Shown here one piece after another: positions 18,888 through 28,127 of a DNA stretch of 64,000 nt. Position 1 is the first letter of the stretch. Each line of letters starts with the position of its first letter. A program made the translations under genes and the position numbers. Source of the DNA: Paenibacillus sp. FSL H8-0332 (GTDB lineage Bacteria > Bacillota > Bacilli > Paenibacillales > Paenibacillaceae); the NCBI RefSeq assembly GCF_037963835.1, contig NZ_CP150145.1, positions 2,604,001 through 2,668,000 of the forward strand, given 5' to 3'. Under the pieces are notes generated by a model that did not search any database, had not been told where the DNA came from, and saw only the letters and a list, made by a program, of their open reading frames with translations.

Positions 18888-18933
18888 ACAGGAGCTGCCG
18901 TGAGTTTGGGAGTAGTCGTGGCTCCGGGGATTG

Positions 18934-19052
18934 TTTGGACTTTCGGCCGCTGTTAGATTTGGATTTCCTGATTTAGGCCGCATAGTCTGCGGCAGAAATC
19001 CAAATCTAAAGGCGGTCGCTACCGCTCCTACAGTTCCGAACATCCCCTCCGC
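18934..19052 (+). repeat. Structured intergenic repeat, copy 1 (core only)
   Basis: The core runs from TTTGGACTTTCGGCCGCTGTT to ACAGTTCCGAACATCCCCTCC. Its central stem is perfect: AGATTTGGATTTC (18955-18967) pairs with GAAATCCAAATCT (18995-19007) around an inner hairpin GCCGCA-TAGTC-TGCGGC. The outer ends seen in copies 2 and 3 are not recognisable here. The following 100 nt is G-rich and unexplained. Confidence 0.85.
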
Positions 19053-19148
19053 CACTCCTCCCAAATGGGGGGAAGCTCAAGTTCACTTATTGTGGGGGGA
19101 GGCAGGGGGGGAAGGCAAGAGCTCCCTTGCAGAAGTACTTCTAAAGAC

Positions 19149-19191
19149 AAAAAGAGCGCGGTGACCGGACATTCCGGACACCGCGCTTTTC
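19149..19191 (-). terminator. Bidirectional terminator, AraC-type gene
   Basis: AAAAGAGCGCGGTG and CACCGCGCTTTT arms enclose a second nested stem, CCGGAC/TCCGG. It lies 6 nt beyond the stop of the minus-strand regulator. Confidence 0.8.
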
Positions 19192-19196
19192 CATAA

Positions 19197-20102
19197 CTAT
19201 TCCCCGACTCTATACCATAGTTCACAATATTCATAGCCATCTGCGCTTGTACCATACATCTCGAAATTACCGCCATCTAGAATCGTATAAGTTGAGGTTG
19301 GCAGCCATTCCGAGAAGATCCGGTTCTTCAAAGACCGCAAATCATACTTGCCGCTGCCGTTCCCATCATGGAGTGTTGAGAAAACGGCCCACGTAGCTGC
19401 GGGAACATCAACCACCGTGTATCCGTTCACTTGGCTGCCTGGCGCTTTGTAGCACCCGATTAGATAAGGGAAGGTCGAGTTGCTTGTGAATGTATAGGCA
19501 TCGAATGCAAAGACCGCTCCAAGTTCCTTGCTGAAATTGCCTTCGTCTCTCCAAGCCCCGCTTACTGACTGGGCTAAACGTTCCAACTCTCCATTCTTGC
19601 AGATATTTTGCCAAACCTCCGGGATCGTTACGCCCGTTTCATTCGCAATAGTGTCGTAGTGGTAGATATCCTCCAGCCCATACACTTGAAAAGCATCCCG
19701 GTGCTCCATCCGGTAGTTCATTCCGGTCACTCCCTTTAAGATGATTTGAAAGGAGATGCGGGGATAGGCTCTTAACTCACTTCCGGCATTGCGCGCTAAT
19801 GTAGGCGTCATTCCATGCAGATTGTGAAATGCCCGGGAGAAGGCTTCCGGTGATTCATATCTGTACTTCAAGGCTATGTTCATCACAGTGTTCTGTCTGT
19901 TCTTCAAATCGAATGCAGCCAGCGTCAGCCTTCTGCGCCTGATATATTCTGATAAGGGAACATTAAGTACAAATGAGAACATGCGTTGAAACTGGTAAAC
20001 CGAACATAAGGCAATTTTAGCGATTTGATCGTAATCAATATCTTGTTCTAAGTTATCTTCAATATAACCGATCGCCCGATTCATTCGCTCCAGCCACTCC
20101 AC
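19197..20102 (-). CDS. AraC-family regulator with GyrI-like effector domain
   Basis: A 301-residue protein. The N-terminal AraC double HTH (residues 1-100) has IAKIALCSVYQFQRMFSF and ALKYRYESPEAFSRAFHN. The C-terminal half resembles the GyrI/BmrR effector-binding fold (FQVYGLEDIYHYD and, near the end, WLPTSTYTILDGGNFEMY). This architecture is that of Rob/SoxS-like drug or small-molecule sensors. GTG start at 20102 with AAAGGAGG 7 nt upstream; an ATG at 20129 would include the binding site. No obvious target gene adjoins it. Confidence 0.9.
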   Translation of the reverse strand: MEWLERMNRAIGYIEDNLEQDIDYDQIAKIALCSVYQFQRMFSFVLNVPLSEYIRRRRLTLAAFDLKNRQNTVMNIALKYRYESPEAFSRAFHNLHGMTPTLARNAGSELRAYPRISFQIILKGVTGMNYRMEHRDAFQVYGLEDIYHYDTIANETGVTIPEVWQNICKNGELERLAQSVSGAWRDEGNFSKELGAVFAFDAYTFTSNSTFPYLIGCYKAPGSQVNGYTVVDVPAATWAVFSTLHDGNGSGKYDLRSLKNRIFSEWLPTSTYTILDGGNFEMYGTSADGYEYCELWYRVGE

Positions 20103-20174
20103 CGCAATCCCTCCTTTCGTAAGAAGCATATCACCCGGTAGTTACCGTAGCCTGATTATCCGTGCAGCATATTG

Positions 20175-20366
20175 TCAGGTGGCGATCATAGCAGCAGACT
20201 CATAATTTGCAAGCATGGCACAAATATCTTGGGCGAACTTCCAGTTCGAATGGTACTCACCGACAGAAAGAGGGAGCATCAGAAGTTCAGCGGCGTCATT
20301 TCTTTTTAGACGGTCCTTTATCTTCTCGCTGGAGAGATTATTGAGAGGTGATTGCATTAACTTCAC
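20175..20366 (-). pseudogene. Fragment resembling a HEAT-like immunity protein
   Basis: A 63-codon reading frame with LLMLPLSVGEYHSNWKFAQ and ICAMLANYESAAM. This recalls the start of small helical-repeat immunity-type proteins, which are usually twice as long, and it stops abruptly. A GTG or internal ATG could start it; the ribosome site is weak. The rest of 20103-20564 shows nothing certain except a short TGTCA-CGAAA-TGACA palindrome near 20432. The assignment rests on memory of family patterns and is tentative. Confidence 0.35.
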
Positions 20367-20564
20367 TCTAATTATAAATATATCAAGGAAGTATTCAAAC
20401 TGCTTCTACATGTTCAACCAGAGAAAGGTCATGTCACGAAATGACACTGCATCCCTGTGCAGTTTGTTAGATTTTAGTAGAGAGGCGCAACTGATACAGA
20501 GATTTGGAGTAATAAGAAAGATGGTAAAAATATATGAAATAGAGGAAAAGAGAGGATGTTCGAA

Positions 20565-21392
20565 ATGAATACAGGTAAAAAGGTGTTGACAGCCTTACTG
20601 GCTGCGGGATTGAGCTTCGCCATGTTGACGGGTGTGAATCCGGGGAAGGTAGAGGCGGCGGCGAAGAAATACCCTGCACTTCTGAAAATCAACGATTATT
20701 ATGTGCTCTATACAGCACCAAAGGCGCCATATGTGGATGCCAACTACCGGACGATGATCCCGCTTCGCTCCATTAGCGAGCTGATGGGGGCGAAGGTCAG
20801 CTATGATGCCAAGGCTAGAACGGCTGCCATCGAAAAGGATAGTGTAACGGTTAAGTTCACCATTGGTTCCAAATCGGTTTCGGTTAACGGGGTTGCCGGG
20901 TCGATGGACACGGTTCCGGTGATGGAGCAGAATTCGATGTTCATTCCCGTCAGTGTGCTCGCCGGACGTCTGGGCATTGTGAGCAAATGGGATCAGGCGA
21001 ATCAGCTCTACACGCTGACGGGTGAAACCCTGATGCAGACGGATATGATTAAATATACATTGGAGGATATGGAAGGAGGACCATTTACAGCTCCCCCGGG
21101 AAAGATTATCAGTAACGATGCCTTCCGGCCAGTCTCGTACACCTATGATCCCGGGAAAGGCAGCTTTACAGTGAAGGCGAAGAATATAACCGGAAAGGAT
21201 ATTCCGGCTGGGGCAGCGGATGTAGCAGCTTATATCCTATATGATGATACGCTTCAGTTCCCGCCGCAGGAGCGTGTAAGACCAGCTGTCCGCAAGGAGG
21301 GTACTCTTGAGGTTACCGTTAAGACCGAAACGCCGAGTACCCCTGCTTATTTACTTGTAAAAGGTCGGCTGCTCGACCGCTCCGAGAATTAA
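20565..21392 (+). CDS. Exported protein with copper-amine-oxidase-N-like (stalk) domain
   Basis: A 275-residue protein. The signal peptide VLTALLAAGLSFAMLTGVNP ends at VEAAA. Residues about 60-150 form the stalk domain common in Paenibacillus surface proteins: RTMIPLRSISELMGAKVSYD and SMFIPVSVLAGRLG, the two halves of a duplicated beta unit. The C-terminal half has no known domain but looks like a beta-sandwich (FRPVSYTYDPGKGSFTVKAK). The ATG at 20565 is preferred over 20556, which abuts the AGAGG site. Confidence 0.85.
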   Translation: MNTGKKVLTALLAAGLSFAMLTGVNPGKVEAAAKKYPALLKINDYYVLYTAPKAPYVDANYRTMIPLRSISELMGAKVSYDAKARTAAIEKDSVTVKFTIGSKSVSVNGVAGSMDTVPVMEQNSMFIPVSVLAGRLGIVSKWDQANQLYTLTGETLMQTDMIKYTLEDMEGGPFTAPPGKIISNDAFRPVSYTYDPGKGSFTVKAKNITGKDIPAGAADVAAYILYDDTLQFPPQERVRPAVRKEGTLEVTVKTETPSTPAYLLVKGRLLDRSEN

Positions 21393-21421
21393 TTTCAATT
21401 TTGAATCAGAGGTGAATCCGG

Positions 21422-22495
21422 TTGAGGGACATGCTAGCGATCAAAAAGGCTGTAAGTACGCTCAGGGATGAGGAAGTGAAGCTGCATCTGATGCAGCTTC
21501 TGGCGGGAATTGGCGAGTTGAAGGAGCAGAGCGAACTGCTGGAGAGTGCGCTGGAGGAGCATATGGCGGAGCCGGTTGCCAGATTGATTGACCAGTACTC
21601 ATCGCTGATGAGTCTTCCGGCAGAGCGGGCATTCTGGGACCCTGCTCCTGACAGCACTCATGTTCACATCCTCTGCGGCGACTCCTTCGGGGGCAGCATG
21701 AAGCAGGCAATGAAAGGACTAGGCTGGACAGATACCCATAAGCTGATTATCCTGCGGGAGAATTATGCTATAGGTCCGCTGAATCAGTTGGATACGTCAG
21801 TGGGGAGGAAGCTCCGTAGCGACTGGTTCCGCCAGCATATCCATGAATACTTTACGGTCTCTGATGAATGTGAAAGAGAGTATACTGAGTTGCTGGACAA
21901 CCTGGAGCAGATTCCTGAACAGGGCAAAATTGTAATATGGACCGGGAGTAATGCATCCGAGCAGGCGGGGCTGCGTCTTGCGGTCCATCTGCTAGGGAAC
22001 AGACAGAATGAGCTCATAGTGATGGATGCCGGGGCTATCTGTGAGGAGCTGTTCAACCGACCGGATGCCTTCATTAACTACTGTCATTCCGGTGAGATTC
22101 CGTCAGACAAGCTCCGGGAAGCACTTCTGCGAATTGATGAGGGCAGCAGGCTGGGTGCTGCGGATATCGCGCGGCTATCTCAGGAATGGAAGGAGATATC
22201 CAGGCAGTCCGGCGCTCTGCGGATTTGGCAGGAGGATACCCTGCTGGAGGTGCCCGCTGAGTATTATGACAGCTATCTGCTGGAGAAGCTGGACTCGCTT
22301 CAGCCGCCGCCAGGGGATGATGGATTCCTGAAATCAGCCCGGCTGGTCGGTGAGGCGCTCGGATACTGTGAGCAATATGTCGGTGATGCTTATTTTGAGC
22401 ACAGGGTGAGAGAACTGATCTATAGCGGGGTGCTGGAGATTAAGGGCGTTCCCACAGCGATGAGATTCTATAGCATCCGGCGCAGAAAAGGGTAA
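21422..22495 (+). CDS. DUF1835/DUF3658-domain protein
   Basis: A 357-residue protein of unknown function. After a helical N-terminal segment, VHILCGDSFGGSMKQAMKG begins the DUF1835 domain (about residues 75-190), with IILRENYAIGPLNQLD; the later part fits DUF3658. These proteins recur in bacilli without an assigned role. The TTG at 21422 has AGAGGTGA about 8 nt upstream; an ATG follows three codons later. It is 29 nt downstream of the stalk-domain gene. Confidence 0.78.
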   Translation: MRDMLAIKKAVSTLRDEEVKLHLMQLLAGIGELKEQSELLESALEEHMAEPVARLIDQYSSLMSLPAERAFWDPAPDSTHVHILCGDSFGGSMKQAMKGLGWTDTHKLIILRENYAIGPLNQLDTSVGRKLRSDWFRQHIHEYFTVSDECEREYTELLDNLEQIPEQGKIVIWTGSNASEQAGLRLAVHLLGNRQNELIVMDAGAICEELFNRPDAFINYCHSGEIPSDKLREALLRIDEGSRLGAADIARLSQEWKEISRQSGALRIWQEDTLLEVPAEYYDSYLLEKLDSLQPPPGDDGFLKSARLVGEALGYCEQYVGDAYFEHRVRELIYSGVLEIKGVPTAMRFYSIRRRKG

Positions 22496-22499
22496 GGTA

Positions 22500-22702
22500 T
22501 ATAGAAGCACTAAAGAATTTAACAAAAAGCAAAAAGAAGCGGAGGGGAAATTTGGAACTGTAGGAGCGATAGCGTCCGCCTTTGTGTTTGGATTTCCACC
22601 GCTAATAGCGGTTTAAATCAAGAAATCCAAACACAACAGCGGCCGGAGGGCCAAATGTTCACCGCAGTGACGGTCAAGCTTGGAGTTCTAGTTTTAGTGT
22701 AC
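22500..22702 (-). repeat. Structured intergenic repeat, copy 2
   Basis: Nearly the full element, inverted relative to copies 1 and 3. The edge GAAGCACTAAAGA (22504-22516) matches copy 3's terminal repeat; the other edge (near 22690-22701) is decayed but keeps TTTTAGTG. The central stem is perfect over 15 bp: TTGTGTTTGGATTTC (22582) with GAAATCCAAACACAA (22622). The inner hairpin is ACCGCTA/TAGCGGT. Confidence 0.85.
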
Positions 22703-22722
22703 GAGACAAAAGGAGGCCAATC

Positions 22723-23214
22723 ATGCAAACCTTATTTCGTTATAACTGGCAGGTCCGCGAGGAATGGTATCAATGGTGCGGGGAACTGCCGGAAGAAGAA
22801 CTGGTGAAGACACGCATTGGCGGGGTGGGCGGAATCCTGCAGACGCTGGTGCATATAGTGGATGTGGAATTAAGCTGGGTGCGGGATATGGAAGGTAAGC
22901 CGGATATCCGTTTAGACTTCACGGAGTACAATACTTTGCAGAAAATCAGAGAGGTAGATGCGCGCTTCCGGCCGGAGGTGGAGTCCTTCGTAGTGGCCTG
23001 GAATGAGGGATTGGAACGGAGGATTCTAAGGGAGGATGGGCCGGATGGGCAGGTTATCCAGCATAGGTGGGGCGAAGTGATGCGCCATGTTGCCGCGCAT
23101 GAGATCCATCACATCGGCCAGCTCTCCATCTGGTCAAGGGAACTCGGCCGTAAGCCGGTCTCCCCTAATCTGGTCCGCAAAGGTCTGGCTACGTATTTAC
23201 CCGGTACAGAATAA
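22723..23214 (+). CDS. DinB-family protein
   Basis: A 163-residue four-helix DinB-fold protein. The histidine ligands lie in LVHIVDVELSW and HEIHHIGQLSIW. The family contains metal-dependent thiol transferases and many damage-inducible proteins of unknown role. AAAGGAGG lies 8 nt before the ATG. It is a distant relative of the BstA-like gene at 2 kb. No operon partner. Confidence 0.88.
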   Translation: MQTLFRYNWQVREEWYQWCGELPEEELVKTRIGGVGGILQTLVHIVDVELSWVRDMEGKPDIRLDFTEYNTLQKIREVDARFRPEVESFVVAWNEGLERRILREDGPDGQVIQHRWGEVMRHVAAHEIHHIGQLSIWSRELGRKPVSPNLVRKGLATYLPGTE

Positions 23215-23279
23215 AGGAGGCTGTGTGTCCTAATATAGTCTGCGGTGTAGCAAGCCTCCCCCGACCTTCTAATTCATAT

Positions 23280-24956
23280 CTACAGCTCCGGCGGAAACCA
23301 CAGATGGCGCAGATCGACCCAGCCCTGGCTGTTGAAGGTCACTCCGCGCACTGAGGGCAGATAGGCGGTCTCGGCAGGCCGTTCGTACAGAATATGCAGC
23401 TGGTGGTCACGGGTTAGAGTATCCTCGATCACCCGGAAGCCTTCCGCCCGAACGGCGGCGTCAGGCTCCCGCGAGATCTGGCGCAGCCTGCCCTCAATGC
23501 CCGCACGGGTGCGTGGTTCGATATGCTGCGAGAGGGTCAGGTACAGGTCGTACAGCCGGAGCTGTTCGTCCTGGTCGCGGAGCAGCGAGAAGACGATCAG
23601 GTCGGACTTCAGGCGGATCGGGCCTTTGAATTCCTCCGGCGACACGGAAAATACCTTGCAGGAATATCCATGCTGCGTTAGTCTTGCGGCGATGTATTCG
23701 GCATCCCCGGCATACTGCGGGATCGTGGCAATCTGCAAGACTTCAGCCGGAGACGCTGCGAAGTGCCGGAAGGGCACTCTCGGAGCTTCATGCAGACAGG
23801 ACAGCAGTTCAGCACGGAGAAGGGGATCGCTTAGCGGTCCCTTTTTCTTCGTGTTGCAGGTTACGAATTTGCGGACATAGGACTCAGAGTGGATTCTGCT
23901 TAGAGAGTCTGCGCCCGCTGTAGACGGATTCGGGATGACATGGAAGGCAGAGCCGGTCTCTGAGGACTCCCGGTCCAGGCTCCACGGGACATAGATAATC
24001 TCCACACGGTCCAGATGGGCCCGGCCCTGGAAGTAATAAGGGAACACCTCCAGCACACAGGTATCCTCATTCATCTCCACAACCTTGAACGGACCGGTGC
24101 CCGCCGGCCTGCGTCCAAACAGATTCTCTCCAATGGACTCCAGATCGCGGGGCACAATCGCCGCCCGGCTGGTGCAGAGGAAGGGAAGGAAGAGTTCGTT
24201 CGGCTTTTTCAGCAGAATGCGGACAGTCGAGGCGTTCAAGGCCTGGACCTCCTGAATCTCCTTGACAATATAGCTGTACAACATGCGCTGTGAGGTAGAC
24301 ATCATCCGTTCAAACGAGTAAACGACGTCCTCGGCGGTCAGTACCTTACCATGATGGAACAAGACCTCCTTCCGCAGGTGAAAAGTCCAGGCTGTCCGGC
24401 TCCCGTCTGTCTCCCAGGCATGGGCCAGGCCGGGGATCACCTTGCCGCGTTCACCGCTGCGGCCGACCAGCCCGTCAAAAACATGGCTCGAGACAAACGA
24501 CTCCGCCAGCAAATTCATATAGAGCGGATCGAAGGTATGGAGCTGCTGGGTGACCGGCAGCCGCAGCGTATCGATCCGCTTGTCGCTGTGCACCTCGGCA
24601 TGATGCCCGAAGTAAGCGAGCAGCCAGCCTTGCAGTGTGTCCTGCAGCGATGAGGTGCGGGCATGTCCGCGGATGCCCTCCAGCGCACTGCTGATATCCT
24701 TGCTGCTTATCGCCTGCTTCATGGATTCCAGGGCAATGTCCTCGGCCGCCGCGAGGAACACGAGCTTGGAGCGCCGCCCCCGCCCCCGGCTGGGGGTCCA
24801 GGTGATCCAGCCGAGATCGGCCATTTTGCGGATTACATGCAGTGCATTGCGGTGGGTACAGCCAAGGGTCAAGGCCAGCTCGTCCAGGGTGACAGAGATC
24901 TCGGCCGGACCTCCATGCTGCGAATGCAGCTTCAGGAATTGACTGTGCAGCTTCAT
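23280..24956 (-). CDS. SgrR-like regulator with solute-binding domain
   Basis: A 558-residue protein. The N-terminal winged HTH (residues 1-80) has LDELALTLGCTHRNALHVIR and ITWTPSRGRGRRSKL. From about residue 110 it follows periplasmic binding-protein family 5 (LPVTQQLHTFDPLYMNLLAE, VIPGLAHAWETDGSRTAWTF), but without a signal peptide, so it stays in the cytosol and senses a ligand there. This is the SgrR architecture, which in enterics responds to sugar-phosphate stress; no sgrS/sgrT or sugar exporter is next to it. It is divergent from the DUF4153-type gene. Confidence 0.9.
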   Translation of the reverse strand: MKLHSQFLKLHSQHGGPAEISVTLDELALTLGCTHRNALHVIRKMADLGWITWTPSRGRGRRSKLVFLAAAEDIALESMKQAISSKDISSALEGIRGHARTSSLQDTLQGWLLAYFGHHAEVHSDKRIDTLRLPVTQQLHTFDPLYMNLLAESFVSSHVFDGLVGRSGERGKVIPGLAHAWETDGSRTAWTFHLRKEVLFHHGKVLTAEDVVYSFERMMSTSQRMLYSYIVKEIQEVQALNASTVRILLKKPNELFLPFLCTSRAAIVPRDLESIGENLFGRRPAGTGPFKVVEMNEDTCVLEVFPYYFQGRAHLDRVEIIYVPWSLDRESSETGSAFHVIPNPSTAGADSLSRIHSESYVRKFVTCNTKKKGPLSDPLLRAELLSCLHEAPRVPFRHFAASPAEVLQIATIPQYAGDAEYIAARLTQHGYSCKVFSVSPEEFKGPIRLKSDLIVFSLLRDQDEQLRLYDLYLTLSQHIEPRTRAGIEGRLRQISREPDAAVRAEGFRVIEDTLTRDHQLHILYERPAETAYLPSVRGVTFNSQGWVDLRHLWFPPEL

Positions 24957-25079
24957 TTGGGACTTTCTCCTCCTGCCTAATTTATAAAATAGGAAATTAA
25001 TAATAATATATTTCTCTTTTTCTTCTTATTTTATCAGCTAGAATTAGGATATGACAGTAAAAAGATGGGGGAATCTACC

Positions 25080-26615
25080 ATGGATGAACAAACGGTATCC
25101 AAACCGGGGCTTGGGCGTATAGCCTTATTGGCCGCATTTCTGCTTGCGGTTGTGCATCAGTACCTGTTCTACGGCAAAATGCCGGGGATCTCATACCCGA
25201 TTTTTGTGGTCTTATTTTATGCTTTTATGCTCTATTTCGCCAAGGAGCAGCTGCGCAAGCAGACCTGGTTCAGCTATGTTTGGATGGTGTCCATATTTCT
25301 GTTGTCCCTGACCTATATGCTGTTTGGCAACTGGTTTTTCTTTGCGCTTAATATCGTTGTTATTCCGGTGCTTATTTTACTACATATGACGTATATGCTT
25401 AGTTACCGCAAGCCCGCCTGGAGCGGATTCGCACTGATCGGCGCGGCGCTTGAGCATCTGTTCCCGCAAAGTCTGCGCAACTGGTCGACGGCACTGAGGC
25501 TGCTGCGCCGGGGCAAGGGCGGGATGGCGAATGAACGCAAACAGGTATTGATGCGGGTGCTGATCGGCCTGCTGATTTCCGTACCGCTGCTGCTGATTGT
25601 GATCTCGCTGCTCTCTACGGCGGACGGAGTGTTCGGTCAGCTGCTGGAAGCACTCCCGGGGATTTTTGACAATATTTCACTGGGGGACTGGATCTTCCGG
25701 GGCTTGTGGGTTCTGCTGCTCGGGCTGGGCATGTTCGGCTTCGTCTGGGGGTTCGTACAGAGTAAATCCTATATCCGCACTCCTCTGGTCAGTGAGTTTG
25801 ATGCGATGGGACAGAAGCTGGAGGCAGCTGAAGCAGGGGAGGAGGGTATCGGTCTTGATGATCCGGTCATTATCACTACCGTGCTGACTGCAATTAATGC
25901 GGTGTACATGCTATTTGTGAGTGTCCAGTTCTCGTATCTGTTCGGGGCCTGGGACGGAATTCTGCCGGAGAACAGCACGTATGCGGACTATGCGCGGAGC
26001 GGTTTTCTGGAGCTGATTCTGGTCACATCCATTAACTTCGCAATCTTGCTGCTGTCCTTATTGGCAGTGCGCAAAGCGGGCGGTATCCTGAAGCGGGTGA
26101 TCCAGCTCCTGCTGTACATTCTGGTTCTTTGCTCCATGGTCATGCTGTATTCTGCATACTCGCGGCTGACTCTATATGAAGAAGCGTACGGTTACACCTA
26201 CATCCGGTTCCTGGTTCATGCCTTCATGATCTTCCTTGGATTGCTGCTGGTGCTGGCGGCCGTGCGGATTAGCCGTGAACCCTTCCCGCTTCTAAAATGT
26301 TACATTGTGCTCGGACTGCTCTCCTATGTGCTGATGAACTATATAGGGATGGATCATATTATTGCGAAGCAGAATATCCAGCGTTATGAAGCAAGCGGCA
26401 CACTGGATGCCGGTTACTTGGCCGGGCTCTCCGCAGATGTGGTTCCAGAGCTGATCGGGTTCAGCAAGCAGGAGAAGGGGATTCTGGACGAGGCGCTGCG
26501 CAGCAGACTGTCTGAACGCGCTCAGCCTAAGCAGAGCTGGCCGTCTTTCAATCTGGCGAATCACCGGGAGCGTAGAGCGCTTGCGGAATATTTTGCAGGA
26601 GGCACGTTAGACTAA
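25080..26615 (+). CDS. Polytopic membrane protein, DUF4153/DUF4173 family
   Basis: A 511-residue integral membrane protein with about a dozen hydrophobic segments (for example RIALLAAFLLAVVHQYLFYG and LLIVISLLSTADGVFGQLLE). The cytosolic tail ends SFNLANHRERRALAEYF, which is conserved in the family. Function is unknown. The ATG at 25080 is 7 nt from GGGGGA; an ATG at 25065 overlaps that site. The stop codon is separated by one base from the next gene's ATG, so the two are translationally coupled. Confidence 0.85.
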   Translation: MDEQTVSKPGLGRIALLAAFLLAVVHQYLFYGKMPGISYPIFVVLFYAFMLYFAKEQLRKQTWFSYVWMVSIFLLSLTYMLFGNWFFFALNIVVIPVLILLHMTYMLSYRKPAWSGFALIGAALEHLFPQSLRNWSTALRLLRRGKGGMANERKQVLMRVLIGLLISVPLLLIVISLLSTADGVFGQLLEALPGIFDNISLGDWIFRGLWVLLLGLGMFGFVWGFVQSKSYIRTPLVSEFDAMGQKLEAAEAGEEGIGLDDPVIITTVLTAINAVYMLFVSVQFSYLFGAWDGILPENSTYADYARSGFLELILVTSINFAILLLSLLAVRKAGGILKRVIQLLLYILVLCSMVMLYSAYSRLTLYEEAYGYTYIRFLVHAFMIFLGLLLVLAAVRISREPFPLLKCYIVLGLLSYVLMNYIGMDHIIAKQNIQRYEASGTLDAGYLAGLSADVVPELIGFSKQEKGILDEALRSRLSERAQPKQSWPSFNLANHRERRALAEYFAGGTLD

Positions 26616-26616
26616 G

Positions 26617-27150
26617 ATGAGTATAAAACGGATTGTAATCCTCGTGATAACCTTGGTTCTGGCCGGGTTCTCTGCGGTTCATCTCTCGGCCTATTCCGCG
26701 AAGCTGACCCCATCCACCAGCCTGGCCCGTGAGACCCTCGGCGGCGTGAGCTTACAGGACAATATCAATGACAGCCAATTGCTTAAGCTATATGGCAGCC
26801 CGTTAAGTGAAGAGGACAATGAGCATTTCGACTACCGCCACTGGAAAGACGGTCTGGTTACCGCCTCAGTTCATTCCGGGCCGAAGCAAGGTTCCATTAA
26901 GCGGATTATGATCACAGCTGCGGACATGGACCACTCGGCGGACCCGCTCCATACAGTGATGGGTATTGGGCTTGGAGACAGCAAACAGAGCGTGCTTGAT
27001 CTCTATGGAGAGAAGTACTACAAGAGCAATGAGCAGACAGCCGATATCATCGGGTACATCGATCACAAACGCGGGGTAACCTTGGAATTCTGGTGCTCAC
27101 CGGACGGAACTGTAGCGGAGATCCGCCTGGATGATGCAGAGATGAGGTAG
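26617..27150 (+). CDS. Hypothetical exported protein coupled to DUF4153 gene
   Basis: A 177-residue protein starting one base after the preceding stop. VILVITLVLAGFSAVHLSAY is a signal anchor. The outer part has VSLQDNINDSQLLKLYGSPL and MGIGLGDSKQSVLDLYGEKY, two similar 'starting-point plus steepness' motifs seen in small beta-fold envelope proteins. No enzyme motif. The tight coupling suggests it works with the membrane protein. Confidence 0.75.
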   Translation: MSIKRIVILVITLVLAGFSAVHLSAYSAKLTPSTSLARETLGGVSLQDNINDSQLLKLYGSPLSEEDNEHFDYRHWKDGLVTASVHSGPKQGSIKRIMITAADMDHSADPLHTVMGIGLGDSKQSVLDLYGEKYYKSNEQTADIIGYIDHKRGVTLEFWCSPDGTVAEIRLDDAEMR

Positions 27151-27225
27151 CGCAGAAATAGCTTCCGGGCTTTGACTTGTGATACAGTAATTTCAGCAGA
27201 AATGACACAAGGAGAGAAGAAACTC

Positions 27226-27924
27226 ATGCAATCAATTATAAATCCGGAGGCGGTTCGGAGCCTTACCGAGCAGAATGGCCTCACAGCCATGTTCAGCAGC
27301 AGCGCCATTGCCCAGATGGAGCTTCGGCGTTACGGCGGCGGGGAGGCCGTCTGCTCGGTGGGCGACCGGCTGGAGCATATGTTTTTCCTGATGCAGGGCA
27401 AGCTGAAGATTCATACACTGCTGCCTAACGGCAAGTCAATGCTGGTCCGGTTCGCCCGGCCGATGTCGGTGATCGGGGATGTGGAGCTGCTGCGCCAGTA
27501 TCCGGTCAAGAATGAGGTGGTCTCTGTAGGGGACAGCCTGCTGCTTGTCGCCGGAAGGAAGCTGCTGCTCCGTGAGATTGAAGATAATACAGCGCTGTTG
27601 CGTTTCCTGGTAGGAGAGCTGAGCCACAAAATGTACACACTCGGCCAGACCTCAGCCATGAATGTGCTCTATCCGGTGGAGAACCGGTTCGCCAGCTACC
27701 TGATGTCGCTGTTCGCGGACAACACTGGTGCCCAGCGCGTAGAAGAGATTCGCACCTCCACACTGACAGAGACAGCCGATCTGCTTGGCACCTCTTACCG
27801 GCATCTGAACCGGGTGGTGCGCCGCCTCATTGAAGACGGGATTATTGAACGCAGGAACGGCCGCCTGATTGTGCGGGATGAGGAGCGGCTGGCTCTGCTG
27901 GCGAACGGGAACTTGTACGATTGA
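27226..27924 (+). CDS. Crp/Fnr-family regulator (YeiL-like)
   Basis: A 232-residue regulator. The cNMP-type beta roll (residues 15-130) has MFFLMQGKLKIHTLLPNGKS and PMSVIGDVELL. The C-terminal HTH is TLTETADLLGTSYRHLNRVV. There are few cysteines apart from AVCSVGD, so an iron-sulfur cluster is unlikely. It resembles YeiL, a stationary-phase/nitrogen-starvation regulator in enterics. AAGGAGAG lies upstream of the ATG at 27226. Confidence 0.9.
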   Translation: MQSIINPEAVRSLTEQNGLTAMFSSSAIAQMELRRYGGGEAVCSVGDRLEHMFFLMQGKLKIHTLLPNGKSMLVRFARPMSVIGDVELLRQYPVKNEVVSVGDSLLLVAGRKLLLREIEDNTALLRFLVGELSHKMYTLGQTSAMNVLYPVENRFASYLMSLFADNTGAQRVEEIRTSTLTETADLLGTSYRHLNRVVRRLIEDGIIERRNGRLIVRDEERLALLANGNLYD

Positions 27925-27950
27925 ACCGGATTATAGGAAGTAATTCAGAG

Positions 27951-27990
27951 AACCTCTATTTCTGCCTTGGCAGGGATGGCGGTTTTTTTT
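27951..27990 (+). terminator. Terminator after Crp-family gene
   Basis: Nested arms (AACC...GGTT outside and CTGCC-TT-GGCAG inside) are followed by eight T. Confidence 0.75.
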
Positions 27991-28127
27991 GTGTTCAGCG
28001 AATTTCAGTTTCATTTAAGAATGATGAAGTAAGATACACGCATGAGGACAACATTAGTACCGCGCAGAAGGAGGACTGACCAGCGGGCAACACAGTAGAG
28101 CTTACATATCGAGTGGAGGTAGTTATA

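Noticed and set aside
19053..19140. G-rich stretch as a defined G-quadruplex element
   Set aside because: Two G runs are long but spacing and a second strand partner are irregular; only noted.
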